DNA from: Nocardioides ginsengisegetis
Lineage (GTDB): Bacteria; Actinomycetota; Actinomycetes; Propionibacteriales; Nocardioidaceae
Length of the DNA stretch: 64,000 bases
Assembly (NCBI RefSeq): GCF_014138045.1
Contig: NZ_JACGXA010000001.1
Location: forward strand, 3,457,001 to 3,521,000
Reading direction: 5' to 3'
Below are positions 28,272 through 38,162 of this stretch, in pieces. A program made the translations under genes and the position numbers. Within the stretch, counting starts at the first letter, position 1. Every line of letters begins with the position of its first letter. A model generated the notes under the pieces. It did no database searches, was not told where the DNA came from, and was given only the letters and a program-made list of their open reading frames with translations.

Positions 28272-31200
28272 TCAGACTTCTTCGACGGAGCTGGGCTCGC
28301 GGCGGGACAGGTCGATGCCGAGCTCCTCGGCGGCACGGAAGACGTCCTCCTCCGCGTCGCGCATCTCGATGGCCGTGCCGTCCTGCGACAGCACCTCCAC
28401 GTTGAGGCAGAGCGACTGCATCTCCTTGATGAGCACCTTGAACGACTCCGGGATACCGGAGTCGGGGATGTTCTCACCCTTGACGATGGCCTCGTAGACC
28501 TTGACGCGACCGGGCACGTCGTCGGACTTGATCGTCAGCAGCTCCTGCAGGGCGTAGGCGGCGCCGTAGGCCTCCATCGCCCAGACCTCCATCTCGCCGA
28601 ACCGCTGGCCACCGAACTGGGCCTTACCGCCCAGGGGCTGCTGCGTGATCATCGAGTAGGGGCCGGTGCTGCGCGCGTGGATCTTGTCGTCCACGAGGTG
28701 GTGCAGCTTGAGGATGTACATGTAGCCGACCGAGACGGGCTGCGGGAACGGCTCGCCGGAACGGCCGTCGAACAGGTGCGCCTTGCCGGTCTCGTCGATC
28801 ATCCGCACGCCGTCGCGGTTGGGGATCGTCGAGCCGAGCAGGCCGGTGATCTCGTCCTCACGGGCACCATCGAACACCGGCGTCGCCACCTTGGTGTTCG
28901 GCTCTGCCTTGTCCGCGTGGATCTTGATCAGGCGCTGCTTCCACTCCGCGTCGTTCTTGTCGTCGGAGAGGTTGAGGTCCCAGCCCTGCTTGGCGAGCCA
29001 GCCGAGGTGGAGCTCGAGGATCTGGCCGATGTTCATACGACGCGGCACACCGAGCGGGTTCAGCACGACGTCGACCGGGGTGCCGTCCTCCATGAACGGC
29101 ATGTCCTCGATCGGCAGGATCTTCGCGATGACGCCCTTGTTGCCGTGACGGCCGGCGAGCTTGTCACCCACGGAGATCTTGCGCTTCTGCGCGACGTAGA
29201 CGCGGACCAGCTGGTTGACGCCCGGGGGCAGCTCGTCGCCGTCCTCGCGGTCGAAGACGCGGACGCCGATGACCGTGCCGGACTCACCGTGCGGCACCTT
29301 CATCGAGGTGTCGCGGACCTCGCGCGCCTTCTCACCGAAGATCGCGCGGAGCAGGCGCTCCTCCGGGGTCAGCTCGGTCTCACCCTTGGGCGTGACCTTG
29401 CCGACGAGGATGTCACCGGTGGTGACCTCGGCGCCGATGCGGATGATGCCGCGCTCGTCGAGGTCGGCCAGCATCTCCTCGGAGACGTTCGGGATGTCCC
29501 GGGTGATCTCCTCGGGGCCGAGCTTGGTGTCGCGGGCGTCGACCTCGTGCTCCTCGATGTGGATCGAGGTGAGGACGTCCTCCTGGACCAGGCGCTGGCT
29601 CAGGATGATGGCGTCCTCGTAGTTGTGGCCCTGCCACGGCATGAAGGCCACGAGGAGGTTGGTGCCCAGCGCCATCTCGGCGTCGTCGGTGCAGGGGCCG
29701 TCGGCGATCGGCGAGCCGACCTCGAGGCGGTCACCCTCGCTGACCAGCGGACGCTGGTTGATGCAGGTGCCCTGGTTGGAGCGACGGAACTTCGCCAGCT
29801 TGTACGTCGAGTACGTGCCGTCGTCGTTCATGGTCTCGACGAGGTCGGCCGAGACCTCCTTGACCACACCGGCCTTCGTGGCGACGACGACGTCACCGGC
29901 GTCGACGGCGGCGCGGTACTCCATGCCGGTGCCGACCAGCGGCGAGTCGCTCGTGATGAGCGGCACGGCCTGGCGCTGCATGTTGGCACCCATGAGGGCA
30001 CGGTTGGCGTCGTCGTGCTCGAGGAAGGGGATCAGGGCCGTCGCGACCGACACCATCTGGCGCGGCGAGACGTCCATGTAGTCGACCTCTTCACGCAGGA
30101 TCGCGTCGACCTCGCCGCGCTTCTGGCGGACCAGGACGCGCTCCTCGACGAAGCGGTTCTTGTCGTCGAGCGGCGCGTTGGCCTGCGCGATGACGTAGCG
30201 GTCCTCGTCGTCGGCGGTGAGGTAGTCGATCTTGTCGGTGACCTTGCCGTTCTCGACCTTGCGGTAGGGCGTCTCCACGAAGCCGAACGGGTTGATCCGT
30301 CCGTAGGAGGCCAGCGAGCCGATCAGACCGATGTTCGGGCCTTCGGGCGTCTCGATGGGGCACATGCGGCCGTAGTGCGACGGGTGGACGTCGCGGACCT
30401 CCATGCCGGCGCGGTCACGGGACAGACCACCGGGACCCAGCGCCGAGAGGCGACGCTTGTGCGTCAGGCCGGCGATCGGGTTGGTCTGGTCCATGAACTG
30501 CGAGAGCTGCGAGGTGCCGAAGAACTCCTTCAGCGCCGCGACCACGGGACGGATGTTGATCAGGGACTGCGGCGTGATGGCCTCGACGTCCTGGGTCGTC
30601 ATCCGCTCGCGGACCACGCGCTCCATGCGGGCCAGACCGGTGCGGAGCTGGTTCTGGATCAGCTCGCCGACCGTGCGCATGCGGCGGTTGCCGAAGTGGT
30701 CGATGTCGTCGGCCGCGATGTCGAGGGTGCCCTGGGGCGTCTCGAGCTGCTCCTGGCCGTCGTGCAGCGCCACGATGTACTTGATCGCCGCGACGACGTC
30801 GTCGATGGTCAGCGTCTGCTGGTCGAACGCCTCGAGGAGACCGAGCTTCTTGTTGATCTTGTAGCGACCGACCTTGGCCAGGTCGTAACGCTTGGGGTTG
30901 AAGTAGTAGTTGTTCAGCAGCGTCTGGGCGGCCTCGCGCGTGGGCGGTTCGCCGGGACGCAGCTTGCGGTAGATGTCGAGCAGCGCGTCGTCCTGGCCCT
31001 GGGTGTGGTCCTTCTCCAGGGTCAGCATCATCGACTCGTACTGGCCGAACTCCTCGCGGATCTGCTCGTTGGTCCAGCCGAGGGCCTTGAGCAGCACCGT
31101 GACGTTCTGCTTGCGCTTGCGGTCGAGGCGCACGCCGACCATGTCGCGCTTGTCGATCTCGAACTCCAGCCAGGCACCACGCGAGGGGATGAGCTTCGCG

Positions 31201-31736
31201 GTGTAGATGTCCTTGTCGGAGGTCTTGTCAGCCGTGCGCTCGAAGTAGACACCGGGAGAGCGGACGAGCTGGGACACCACGACACGCTCGGTGCCGTTGA
31301 TGACGAAGGTGCCCTTGGGCGTCATGAGCGGGAAGTCGCCCATGAACACGGTCTGGCCCTTGATCTCACCGGTGTCGTTGTTGGTGAACTCCGCCGAGAC
31401 GTAGAGCGGAGCGGAGTAGGTGAAGTCCTTCTCCTTGCACTCGTCGACGGTGTACTTGGGGTCGTAGAAGACCGGGTTCTCGAACGAGAGGGACATCGTC
31501 TCGGAGAAGTCCTCGATCGGGGAGATCTCCTCGAAGATCTCCTGGAGACCGGACTTGCTGGAGACGTCCTCGCCGTCGGCGCGGCGGCGCTCGACCGCTT
31601 CGTTCCAGGCGTCGTTGCCGATCAGCCAGTCGAAGCTGTTGGTCTGGAGGGCGAGGAGCTGCGGAACCTCGAGCGGTTCCTTGATCTTTGCGAAAGAGAT
31701 GCGGCGGGAGTTACCAGTGGTGCTGCGCGCGGCCAA
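28272..31736 (-). CDS. rpoB: DNA-directed RNA polymerase beta subunit
   Basis: This 1154-residue beta subunit starts at TTG 31736 with AAGGA seven bases upstream. The rifampicin-binding cluster is intact around residues 407-434 ([13 protein letters not shown] then [19 protein letters not shown]). The residues equivalent to M. tuberculosis Gln432, Asp435, His445, Arg448 and Ser450 are the sensitive type. Residue 418, equivalent to M. tuberculosis Asn437, is Thr (codon ACC). Conserved RPYGRM-like blocks include [20 protein letters not shown]. The promoter is about 100 bases upstream. It leads a rpoBC unit separated from the ribosomal rplJL genes by an mce operon. Confidence 0.98.
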   Translation of the reverse strand: MAARSTTGNSRRISFAKIKEPLEVPQLLALQTNSFDWLIGNDAWNEAVERRRADGEDVSSKSGLQEIFEEISPIEDFSETMSLSFENPVFYDPKYTVDECKEKDFTYSAPLYVSAEFTNNDTGEIKGQTVFMGDFPLMTPKGTFVINGTERVVVSQLVRSPGVYFERTADKTSDKDIYTAKLIPSRGAWLEFEIDKRDMVGVRLDRKRKQNVTVLLKALGWTNEQIREEFGQYESMMLTLEKDHTQGQDDALLDIYRKLRPGEPPTREAAQTLLNNYYFNPKRYDLAKVGRYKINKKLGLLEAFDQQTLTIDDVVAAIKYIVALHDGQEQLETPQGTLDIAADDIDHFGNRRMRTVGELIQNQLRTGLARMERVVRERMTTQDVEAITPQSLINIRPVVAALKEFFGTSQLSQFMDQTNPIAGLTHKRRLSALGPGGLSRDRAGMEVRDVHPSHYGRMCPIETPEGPNIGLIGSLASYGRINPFGFVETPYRKVENGKVTDKIDYLTADDEDRYVIAQANAPLDDKNRFVEERVLVRQKRGEVDAILREEVDYMDVSPRQMVSVATALIPFLEHDDANRALMGANMQRQAVPLITSDSPLVGTGMEYRAAVDAGDVVVATKAGVVKEVSADLVETMNDDGTYSTYKLAKFRRSNQGTCINQRPLVSEGDRLEVGSPIADGPCTDDAEMALGTNLLVAFMPWQGHNYEDAIILSQRLVQEDVLTSIHIEEHEVDARDTKLGPEEITRDIPNVSEEMLADLDERGIIRIGAEVTTGDILVGKVTPKGETELTPEERLLRAIFGEKAREVRDTSMKVPHGESGTVIGVRVFDREDGDELPPGVNQLVRVYVAQKRKISVGDKLAGRHGNKGVIAKILPIEDMPFMEDGTPVDVVLNPLGVPRRMNIGQILELHLGWLAKQGWDLNLSDDKNDAEWKQRLIKIHADKAEPNTKVATPVFDGAREDEITGLLGSTIPNRDGVRMIDETGKAHLFDGRSGEPFPQPVSVGYMYILKLHHLVDDKIHARSTGPYSMITQQPLGGKAQFGGQRFGEMEVWAMEAYGAAYALQELLTIKSDDVPGRVKVYEAIVKGENIPDSGIPESFKVLIKEMQSLCLNVEVLSQDGTAIEMRDAEEDVFRAAEELGIDLSRREPSSVEEV

Positions 31737-31838
31737 GAGGTGTCCTTCGACGGGTTCGCTCTGGGGGAGATCGCCTACCGACCACTAAATCAGCCACCGG
31801 GCAGGCGGATTCGCATTTGAGGGCAGGCGCAACGCGCA

Positions 31839-31867
31839 ACAGTACCCGAATCAAGGGCGCGACACAA
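31839..31867 (-). promoter_or_regulatory. rpoB promoter
   Basis: TTGTGT (31867-31862) and TACTGT (31844-31839) on the minus strand are 17 bases apart, an excellent SigA-type promoter. The start would be near 31832, leaving a leader of roughly 95 bases before the TTG start of rpoB. Confidence 0.65.
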
Positions 31868-31923
31868 TACCGGCTTTCGTCACCCGTGACGACACGTTGC
31901 GAAAGATGATGAACGCCGCCGGC

Positions 31924-31950
31924 CCGTCGGTCAAGCGACGTGGCCGACGG
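31924..31950 (-). terminator. Weak hairpin after the mce operon
   Basis: CCGTCGG (31924-31930) and CCGACGG (31944-31950) can pair across 13 bases, 25 bases past the stop of the last mce-operon gene. It is a modest candidate terminator between the mce operon and the rpoB promoter. Confidence 0.3.
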
Positions 31951-31975
31951 CGCGTCGGTCGACTCCGGCGGGGTC

Positions 31976-32767
31976 CTACTGGCTCACGGGAGAGGTCGCC
32001 ATGTCGTCGACCAGCCACTCCCCGTCGACCTTCTGCATCGTGACCGTCACCTGGTCCTTGAACACGACCGGTGTCGAGTGGTCCTTGTTGGTGGTCGGCC
32101 GGTTGACGAACAGGAGCACGTCGACCCGGTCCTCCCCCGACCGGACGATCCCCGAGGCCACGACCTGCGCCTTGACGATCGTCTTGGTCTGCGGGGCGTT
32201 CTGCTTGATCACCTCGAAGAGCTTGTCGTAGTCCTCGCGGTACTTGGAGGTCATGTAGGACTGCGCGGCACGCTGGTCCTCGTCGAGGTGCAGGGCGTTG
32301 TAGCTGAGGATCGGACCCACGGCCCGCTCGGCAGCGCTCTGCGCGGCGCGGGTGGAGTCCTCGACCGAGGCGTCCGAGGGCTGCGTGACCGCGACCCAGG
32401 CCGCCACGCCCATCACCGCGACGGTGAGGACCGCGAGCACCAGCAGGGCCCACCCGGGGACCAGGCGACGGCTCGTGGTGGTCCGCAGCGCCGGTGTCGC
32501 CGGGGCTCCCGTGGTCACGGGCTCGACGTCCGCGGTCTCGCCCGCGGTCTCAGCGGGCTCCTCGGCGGCGATCTCCGCTGCGCGCTCCCGGTCGTACGCC
32601 GCCCGGCGGGCCGGGTCGAGCAGCACCTCGGCCGCCTCGTTGCACACGCGGAACTTGCGGTCGGTGGGCTCCAGGTCGGCGATCCGGGCCTTCCAGGCCG
32701 CCCGGATCTCCTCGGGGGACGCGTCGGGCTCGACGTCGAGGACGTCGTACCAGCTGGGGGCGCTCAC
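31976..32767 (-). CDS. J-like domain fused to a Mce-associated membrane protein
   Basis: This 263-residue protein has three parts. Residues 5-60 form a J-like domain (SWYDVLDVEPDASPEEIRAA, then NEAAEVLLDPARRAAYD), but the loop where HPD should be reads IADLEPTDRKF. The Hsp70-stimulating tripeptide is therefore missing. A membrane helix follows at about 105-130 (WALLVLAVLTVAVMGVAAWV). The C-terminal 130 residues are an extracytoplasmic Mce-associated (Mas) domain ending in VDGEWLVDDM. GTG start overlaps the previous Mas gene (GTGA). Mas proteins stabilise Mce transporters. A cytoplasmic J-like module on one could recruit a partner other than DnaK; that is inference. Confidence 0.78.
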   Translation of the reverse strand: MSAPSWYDVLDVEPDASPEEIRAAWKARIADLEPTDRKFRVCNEAAEVLLDPARRAAYDRERAAEIAAEEPAETAGETADVEPVTTGAPATPALRTTTSRRLVPGWALLVLAVLTVAVMGVAAWVAVTQPSDASVEDSTRAAQSAAERAVGPILSYNALHLDEDQRAAQSYMTSKYREDYDKLFEVIKQNAPQTKTIVKAQVVASGIVRSGEDRVDVLLFVNRPTTNKDHSTPVVFKDQVTVTMQKVDGEWLVDDMATSPVSQ

Positions 32768-33351
32768 TGGGCCTCTCCCGTCACGGGGGTGAAGTTGTCG
32801 ACCAGCCAGGTGCCGTCGGTCTTCACCAGCGTCACCTCGACGCGGAACGGCGCGGGCTCGTCGTTCACCCGGGAGTCGCCCTTGGGGTAGGAGTTGACGA
32901 ACTGGCCGGCGACCAGCGCGGTGGCGGAGTCGGCGTCGATCGCGGAGACGCCCACGGCGAAGACCTTGGCGGTGCGCGCGACGCCGACCTTGGCCACGGT
33001 CTGCTCGGCGGCGGTCACGCCCTGGTCGAAGGAGGTCTTGAACTTCGGGGTGATCACGCCCTCGACCAGCTCGCGGTACTTCGGCATCTGCCCGTGCGAG
33101 TCGAGCAGGTCGGGGCCGTAGGTGTTGACGCGCAGCATGAACTGCTCGGAGACGGCCATGACCTTCTCGCGCTGCGCCTGGACGTCGTCGGCCTCCCCGC
33201 GGCGGCTCGCGAGGAGCCACACGAGGGTGCCGGCGGACGCCAGGAGGACGAGGACGAGCACACCGGCGAGCACGACCCGGAAGGTCGCGGCTCCGGAACG
33301 CTCCCCCGTGGAGGACCCGGCCGAGAAGTCGGTGGGACTGCTGCTCGTCAC
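32764..33351 (-). CDS. Mce-associated membrane protein (Mas)
   Basis: This 195-residue protein has a short cytoplasmic start and one membrane helix (VVLAGVLVLVLLASAGTLVWL). An extracytoplasmic NTF2-like Mas domain follows, with RVNTYGPDLLDSHG and the terminal DGTWLVDNFTPV that defines the family. GTG 33351 was chosen because it overlaps the mceF stop by four bases with AGGA nearby; ATG 33393 would overlap mceF by more than 40 bases. It likely supports assembly or stability of the Mce complex together with the next gene. Confidence 0.82.
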   Translation of the reverse strand: MTSSSPTDFSAGSSTGERSGAATFRVVLAGVLVLVLLASAGTLVWLLASRRGEADDVQAQREKVMAVSEQFMLRVNTYGPDLLDSHGQMPKYRELVEGVITPKFKTSFDQGVTAAEQTVAKVGVARTAKVFAVGVSAIDADSATALVAGQFVNSYPKGDSRVNDEPAPFRVEVTLVKTDGTWLVDNFTPVTGEAQ

Positions 33352-34643
33352 TCCTGCGTCTTCATCAGGGGCTGGAGGAACAGCCACTTCCACGACTCCT
33401 CTCCAAGGGTTGCGGGCGCCGGGGTGCCCGGCGAGGTCAGGGTGGGGTCCACCTTGTCACCCCACGCAAGCTTGCCGCTGGCGGGGTCGTAGGAGGCGAT
33501 CACGGGCGCCCGGTAGTTGGCCGGGGCACGGTGCGGGGCAGCGTTCTGCGCGCCGCGCGGGTCGGTCTGGGACGGCGGGTCGGTGCAGCGCGCGTTCTCG
33601 TTCATCGGCGCGTTGCTGCCGTCCTGGGGCGGGCGGATGTTGGTGCCCTCGTAGCCGTGCTCGCAGACCTTCGGGTCCTGGGTCAGGATCAGGCCGAAGT
33701 GGGCGTCGTAGAGCCCGGTGTCGGGAGACTTGGCGACGACGGTGAAGCCGCCCTCCACCACGTAGGGGTAGATCACCAGGACCTGCTCGATGCCGGGCAG
33801 GTGCTTGACGATGACGTCGCCGGTGGTCACGAGCTCGCTGACGAGCTCGCCGAGGTCGACGCGGTTGTCCTCGAGGAACGTGCGCAGCTGGTTGGCAGTG
33901 ACCGACCCGTTGTCGATCAGCTTGATCAGGTCGGGGTTGGACCCCGCCAGGGTGCCGCTGAACAGCGAGAGCTCGCGCGCGAACGTCTTGATCGCCGTCG
34001 TCGAGTCGACCTGGCCGTGCAGGACGGTGTTGCTGTCCTTGATCAGGGCGGTGGTGACGTCGAAGTTGTCGTTGGCCGCCTGGATGAAGGAGTTGCCCGT
34101 GTCGATCATCCGCTGGAGGTCCTTGCCCGTGCCCCCGAAGGCCTTGCCGAGCTCGGTGACCGTGGTCTTCAGCGACGGCTTGTCGACCGACTCCACGGTG
34201 TTGGAGAGGTCGGTGAGGATCGTGTTGGTCTGGATCGGGGTGCGGGTGTCGTCCTGGGCGATCTCGGAGTCGTTGACGAGGTAGGGCTTGGTGTCCACCT
34301 GCGGCTGGAGCTCGACGTACTGCTCACCGACCGCCGACCGGTTGCCGACGACGGCCAGGGTGTCCGCGGGGATCGTGTCGTAGGACTTGTCGACGTCCAT
34401 GTAGACGTCGACACCGTCGTCGGTCAGCTGCAGCTTCTGCACCTGCCCGACGCGCACGCCGCGGTAGGAGACCTCGCCGCCGGCGAAGATGCCGCCGGAG
34501 TCCTGGAAGTGCCCGATCACGGTGTAGGAGTCGTCGAAGACGAGACGGTCCAGCCGCGCGTAGCGGCCACCGACGTAGCTCACGCCGAGCAGGGTGATCA
34601 GGACGAACACCAGGAGCTGGATCTTGGTACGACGTGTGATCAC
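33348..34643 (-). CDS. mceF: Mce-family protein F
   Basis: This 431-residue protein has an N-terminal membrane helix (about 8-26) and an MlaD-type beta domain (about 36-115, with GGEVSYRGVRVGQV). A long helical region of about 200 residues and a Pro-rich C-terminal tail follow. Two cysteines flank a YEGTNIRPP segment in the tail, as in other MceF proteins. In the actinobacterial Mce complex six different MlaD-domain proteins form one hexamer that makes a lipid channel across the periplasm. It overlaps mceE and mas by four bases each. Confidence 0.9.
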   Translation of the reverse strand: MITRRTKIQLLVFVLITLLGVSYVGGRYARLDRLVFDDSYTVIGHFQDSGGIFAGGEVSYRGVRVGQVQKLQLTDDGVDVYMDVDKSYDTIPADTLAVVGNRSAVGEQYVELQPQVDTKPYLVNDSEIAQDDTRTPIQTNTILTDLSNTVESVDKPSLKTTVTELGKAFGGTGKDLQRMIDTGNSFIQAANDNFDVTTALIKDSNTVLHGQVDSTTAIKTFARELSLFSGTLAGSNPDLIKLIDNGSVTANQLRTFLEDNRVDLGELVSELVTTGDVIVKHLPGIEQVLVIYPYVVEGGFTVVAKSPDTGLYDAHFGLILTQDPKVCEHGYEGTNIRPPQDGSNAPMNENARCTDPPSQTDPRGAQNAAPHRAPANYRAPVIASYDPASGKLAWGDKVDPTLTSPGTPAPATLGEESWKWLFLQPLMKTQE

Positions 34644-36037
34644 TGGGTCACCATCCCGGGGACGAGCAGGCTGACGAGCGCGGGGTTGTAGAGCTTCATC
34701 AGCTGGCCGAGCGTCGGACCGTCAGGGCCCCACGAGGAGAACATGGCCGTCCGGCCGACGCCCGGGAGCGAGGGCAGGGAGGTGGGCAGCCCGCCGCTGC
34801 TGGTGGGCCCCGGGAGACCCGGCAGCGCGTTGAGCTGCTTGCACACGTCCTTCTTCTCGTTCTTCTTCTTCTTGCACTCGGCCTGCAGCTGGGCCAGCTG
34901 CTCCGGCGAGGCCAGGACCTTCTGGCAGGCCTTGCTGGTGATGTCCCCGCTCTGCAGGCACTTGGTCACGTTGTCGAGGATGACCGTCGGGTCGATGATC
35001 GTCGGCAGGTTGGTCGGCAGGGTCGGGGTGCCCGAGCCGTCGCCGCCGTCCTGGGAGATGTCCATCTCGATCGACAGGTTGGTGTAGTCACCCATGTGGA
35101 GGTTGCGGGCGACCTGCGGGTCACGACCCACGACCTCGTCGACGAACGGGTAGGTCAGGAACACGTTGAACGACTTCACGAAGTCGTCACCCGACGCGGC
35201 GAGCTCGGTCAGCACCGGCTGGAGCTGGCGGAACGTCGCGATCGTGGAGTCCTTCGAGGCCTGGATGACGCGCACGCCGACGCCGCTGAGGCGGTCGAGG
35301 GCCTTCAGCATCTTGACGAGGTCACCGCGCTGCTGGTCGAGCGAGGTGAGGGCGCTCGGCAGCTGCTCGAGGGCCGCGTCGATCGAGCCCTCCTGCTTGT
35401 GCACGGAGACGGCGAGGTTGTTCAGCGAGTCGATCGCCTTGACGATCGACTCCTTGTTGTCGTCGAGCTGGGTCATCAGGACCTTGATCTGGTCCAGCAC
35501 CGACCGCGCGGAGTCCTCGCGACCCTCGAGGGCCTTGTTGAGCTCGGACGCGATGGTCTTGAGCTGGGCGACGCCGCCGCCGTTGAGGACCAGGCTGAGC
35601 GCGCCGAGCACCTCCTCGACCTCGGGGTTGCGACCGGTGTGGTCGAGCGGGATCACGTCGCCGGACTGCAGCGGGTTGCTGCTCGCGCCCTCGGGCGGCG
35701 GGCTGAGGGACACGAACTTCTCGCCCAGCAGGCTGGTCTGGCGGATCTCGGCGATCGCGTTGTCGGGGAGGTCGATGTCGTTGCGCATCTGGAGCGTGAC
35801 CTCGGCGTGGTAGCCGACCAGCTTCACGTCGGTCACCTGCCCGACGCTCACGTCGTTGACCTTGACCGTCGACTTGGGCACGAGGTCCAGGACGTCGGCG
35901 AAGTCGACCTTGACCGTCATCGGGTTGCTGCCGACGTCGGTGCCGCCCGGCAGGGGCAGCTGGTAGACGTCGAACTTGCACCCGGTGAGCGCCAGGCTGC
36001 CGGCCACGAGGACGAGCAGCAGCTTGAGGGCCTTCAT
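34640..36037 (-). CDS. mceE: Mce-family lipoprotein E
   Basis: This 465-residue protein has a signal peptide with lipobox LALTGC (Cys20), the mark of the LprK-like MceE subunit. The MlaD domain covers about 40-120 (STVKVNDVSVGQVTDV), followed by a long helical rod. A Lys-rich acid-basic patch (ECKKKKNEKKD) and a Pro-rich segment lie near the C-terminus. ATG 36037 overlaps the mceD stop (ATGA). The lipid anchor would hold the tip or base of the hexamer at the membrane. Confidence 0.92.
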   Translation of the reverse strand: MKALKLLLVLVAGSLALTGCKFDVYQLPLPGGTDVGSNPMTVKVDFADVLDLVPKSTVKVNDVSVGQVTDVKLVGYHAEVTLQMRNDIDLPDNAIAEIRQTSLLGEKFVSLSPPPEGASSNPLQSGDVIPLDHTGRNPEVEEVLGALSLVLNGGGVAQLKTIASELNKALEGREDSARSVLDQIKVLMTQLDDNKESIVKAIDSLNNLAVSVHKQEGSIDAALEQLPSALTSLDQQRGDLVKMLKALDRLSGVGVRVIQASKDSTIATFRQLQPVLTELAASGDDFVKSFNVFLTYPFVDEVVGRDPQVARNLHMGDYTNLSIEMDISQDGGDGSGTPTLPTNLPTIIDPTVILDNVTKCLQSGDITSKACQKVLASPEQLAQLQAECKKKKNEKKDVCKQLNALPGLPGPTSSGGLPTSLPSLPGVGRTAMFSSWGPDGPTLGQLMKLYNPALVSLLVPGMVTQ

Positions 36038-37185
36038 CGCCGCACCTCCACGAGTCCGCCGAGCGACAGGTCGAACCGGTCGTGCGGCTTGGTGAGCGAG
36101 GCGGGCACGGCGCCCTGACCGAACGTGCCGGTCCGGGGCAGGGCCTGCTGGAGCAGGTCGCAGGTCGAGCCGCCGGAGTCGCCCTGCTCCAGGATCGAGC
36201 ACAGGAACGCCGCCGGGTCCGAGGTGAGCTGCTGGCCGAGCTCGCCCTGGTTGGAGCGGGTGTCCAGCGTGCCGGCCTCGGGGTTGTAGGTCAGTGCGAG
36301 GTTGTTGAGCGCCAGCGGGGCGTCGGTCAGGACCTCGTCGAGGTTGTTGCGCTGGTGCACGAGCACCTTGGCCACGCGGTTCAGCCCCTTGATGTTGCGT
36401 CCGAGCGCGTCGCGGTTCTCCTTCACGAACGACGACACCTGGGTCATCGCCGTGGCGAGGTTCTTCAGCGACGCGGCGAGCTCGTTGCGCTCCCCCGACA
36501 GCATCGTCGAGACGTTGGCGAGCGACTGGTTGAAGCTGCGCACGGTCGTGTCGTTCTTGGCGAGGGTGTTGATGAAGCCCTCCAGCTGGCGCGCGGACCC
36601 GAACAGCTCGTCCTTGTTGTCGTCCAGGGTCTGGCTGAGCTTGCTGAAGTTCTCGATCGTCTGGTGGAACTGCGCGCCCTCGCCGCCGAAGTTCTTGGCG
36701 GTGGTCTCGAGCAGGTCGGACAGGGCACCGGTCTTGTTGGCACCCGTCGGGCCCAGGGCGACCGTGAGCTGGTCGATGCTGGAGTAGATCTGGTCGAGCT
36801 CGAGCGGGACCGCGGTGCGGTCGGTGTCGAGCACCTCGCCGTCGGCGATGACCTGGTCACCCTCCTTGTAGGTCGGGGTGAGCTGCACGTAGCGGTCACC
36901 CACGATCGAGGGGGCGATGATGACGGCCTTCGCGTCGGCCGGCACCTGGATCTTGGGGTCGTAGGCCATCTCGACGACCACGTCGGTGCCGGACGGCGTC
37001 ACCTTGGTGACCTTGCCGACCGGGACGCCGAGGATCCGGACGTCGCTGCCCTCGTAGATCGAGATCGTGCGCGGGAAGTGCGCGACCAGGGTCTTCTGGT
37101 CACCCCCGCGGAACATGGTCAGCGCGGCTGCGACCACGAGGGCCACGATCACCGCCGGGACGATCGCCCGCTTGAGGATGCTCAT
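36034..37185 (-). CDS. mceD: Mce-family protein D
   Basis: This 383-residue subunit has a membrane helix (residues 6-25, IVPAVIVALVVAAALTMF) and a MlaD domain with GSDVRILGVPVGKVTKV and GDRYVQLTP. A coiled helical region of about 180 residues and a short C-terminal tail with two Cys (FLCSILEQGDSGGSTCDLL) follow. It overlaps mceC and mceE by four bases. An in-frame ATG far upstream lies inside mceC and is rejected. Confidence 0.9.
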   Translation of the reverse strand: MSILKRAIVPAVIVALVVAAALTMFRGGDQKTLVAHFPRTISIYEGSDVRILGVPVGKVTKVTPSGTDVVVEMAYDPKIQVPADAKAVIIAPSIVGDRYVQLTPTYKEGDQVIADGEVLDTDRTAVPLELDQIYSSIDQLTVALGPTGANKTGALSDLLETTAKNFGGEGAQFHQTIENFSKLSQTLDDNKDELFGSARQLEGFINTLAKNDTTVRSFNQSLANVSTMLSGERNELAASLKNLATAMTQVSSFVKENRDALGRNIKGLNRVAKVLVHQRNNLDEVLTDAPLALNNLALTYNPEAGTLDTRSNQGELGQQLTSDPAAFLCSILEQGDSGGSTCDLLQQALPRTGTFGQGAVPASLTKPHDRFDLSLGGLVEVRR

Positions 37186-38162
37186 CCGACACCCCCACCC
37201 TGCGCGGCCGGGACGGGCGGGAGGTTCTGGATGTAGGTGTCGAACCACGGGCCGTTGCCGAGCGTGTTGGCGAACACCCGGTAGAACGGAGCCATCAGCC
37301 GCAGGCTGTTGTCGAGGTTGTCCTCGTTCTTGTTCAGCACGGCGACGACGTTCTCGAGGTGGCTCAGCGCGGGCTTGAGGTCGGCACGGCTCTGCTGGAC
37401 CAGGGCGGTCAGCTCCTTCGAGAGGGTCGAGGTCGACACCAGCAGGTTGTGGACCGCCTGGCGCCGCTTGACCAGCGCCTGGAAGAGGACGTCGGAGTCC
37501 TTCATCAGCCCGATGATGTCGTCGTCGCGGGCGTTGAGGACGGTCGAGACCCGGTTGAGGTTCTTCAACAGGGAGTTGATCTGGGTGTCGCGCGAGGCGA
37601 TCGAGGTGGAGAGCCGGGAGACGCCGTCGAGCGCGCCCTTGAACTCCTCCGGGGTGTTGCGGGTGAGGTCGGCGAGCGTGGACAGCGACTTGGCGAGCTG
37701 GTCGGTGTCGATCTGCTCCGAGGTCTGCGCCAGTCCCGAGAACGCGTCGACCACGTCGTAGGGCGAGCTGGTCCGCTCGACCGGGATCTCGCTGCCCTCC
37801 TTCAGCTGGCCGGAGCCGGCCGGCTGGAGCGAGAGGTACATCGCGCCGAGCAGCGTCTTGACCTTGATCGCGGCGTGCGAGTCGGTCCCGAAGTCGGCAC
37901 CGCTGTCGACCCGGAAGGTGACCCGCACGTGGTCGCCCTCGAGCTCGACCTTCTCGACCTTGCCGACGCGGACACCGGCGATGCGGACCTCGTCGTTGGC
38001 CTTGAGCCCGCCGGACTCGGAGAAGGCGGCGTAGTAGGTGTCGCCACCGCCGATCAGCGGGAGGTCCTGGGCCCGGAAGGCGGCCAGGATCATCACCGCG
38101 ATCACGGCGAGGCTGACGGCCCCGATGATCACGGGGTTGCGTTCGCGGAAGGGGAGGCTCAT
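37182..38162 (-). CDS. mceC: Mce-family protein C
   Basis: This 326-residue subunit has an N-terminal helix (VIIGAVSLAVIAVMILAAF) and a MlaD domain with NDEVRIAGVRVGKVEKV and GAMYLSLQP. A helical rod follows. It is the shortest Mce here and lacks the long C-terminal tail of A, E and F. The ending PPVPAAQGGGVG is low in complexity. It overlaps both neighbours by four bases, so A to F are made in fixed stoichiometry. Confidence 0.9.
   Translation of the reverse strand: MSLPFRERNPVIIGAVSLAVIAVMILAAFRAQDLPLIGGGDTYYAAFSESGGLKANDEVRIAGVRVGKVEKVELEGDHVRVTFRVDSGADFGTDSHAAIKVKTLLGAMYLSLQPAGSGQLKEGSEIPVERTSSPYDVVDAFSGLAQTSEQIDTDQLAKSLSTLADLTRNTPEEFKGALDGVSRLSTSIASRDTQINSLLKNLNRVSTVLNARDDDIIGLMKDSDVLFQALVKRRQAVHNLLVSTSTLSKELTALVQQSRADLKPALSHLENVVAVLNKNEDNLDNSLRLMAPFYRVFANTLGNGPWFDTYIQNLPPVPAAQGGGVG

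Noticed and set aside
28167..31820. 1217-codon plus-strand frame opposite rpoB
   Set aside because: Antisense shadow of rpoB; composition reflects codon position bias only.
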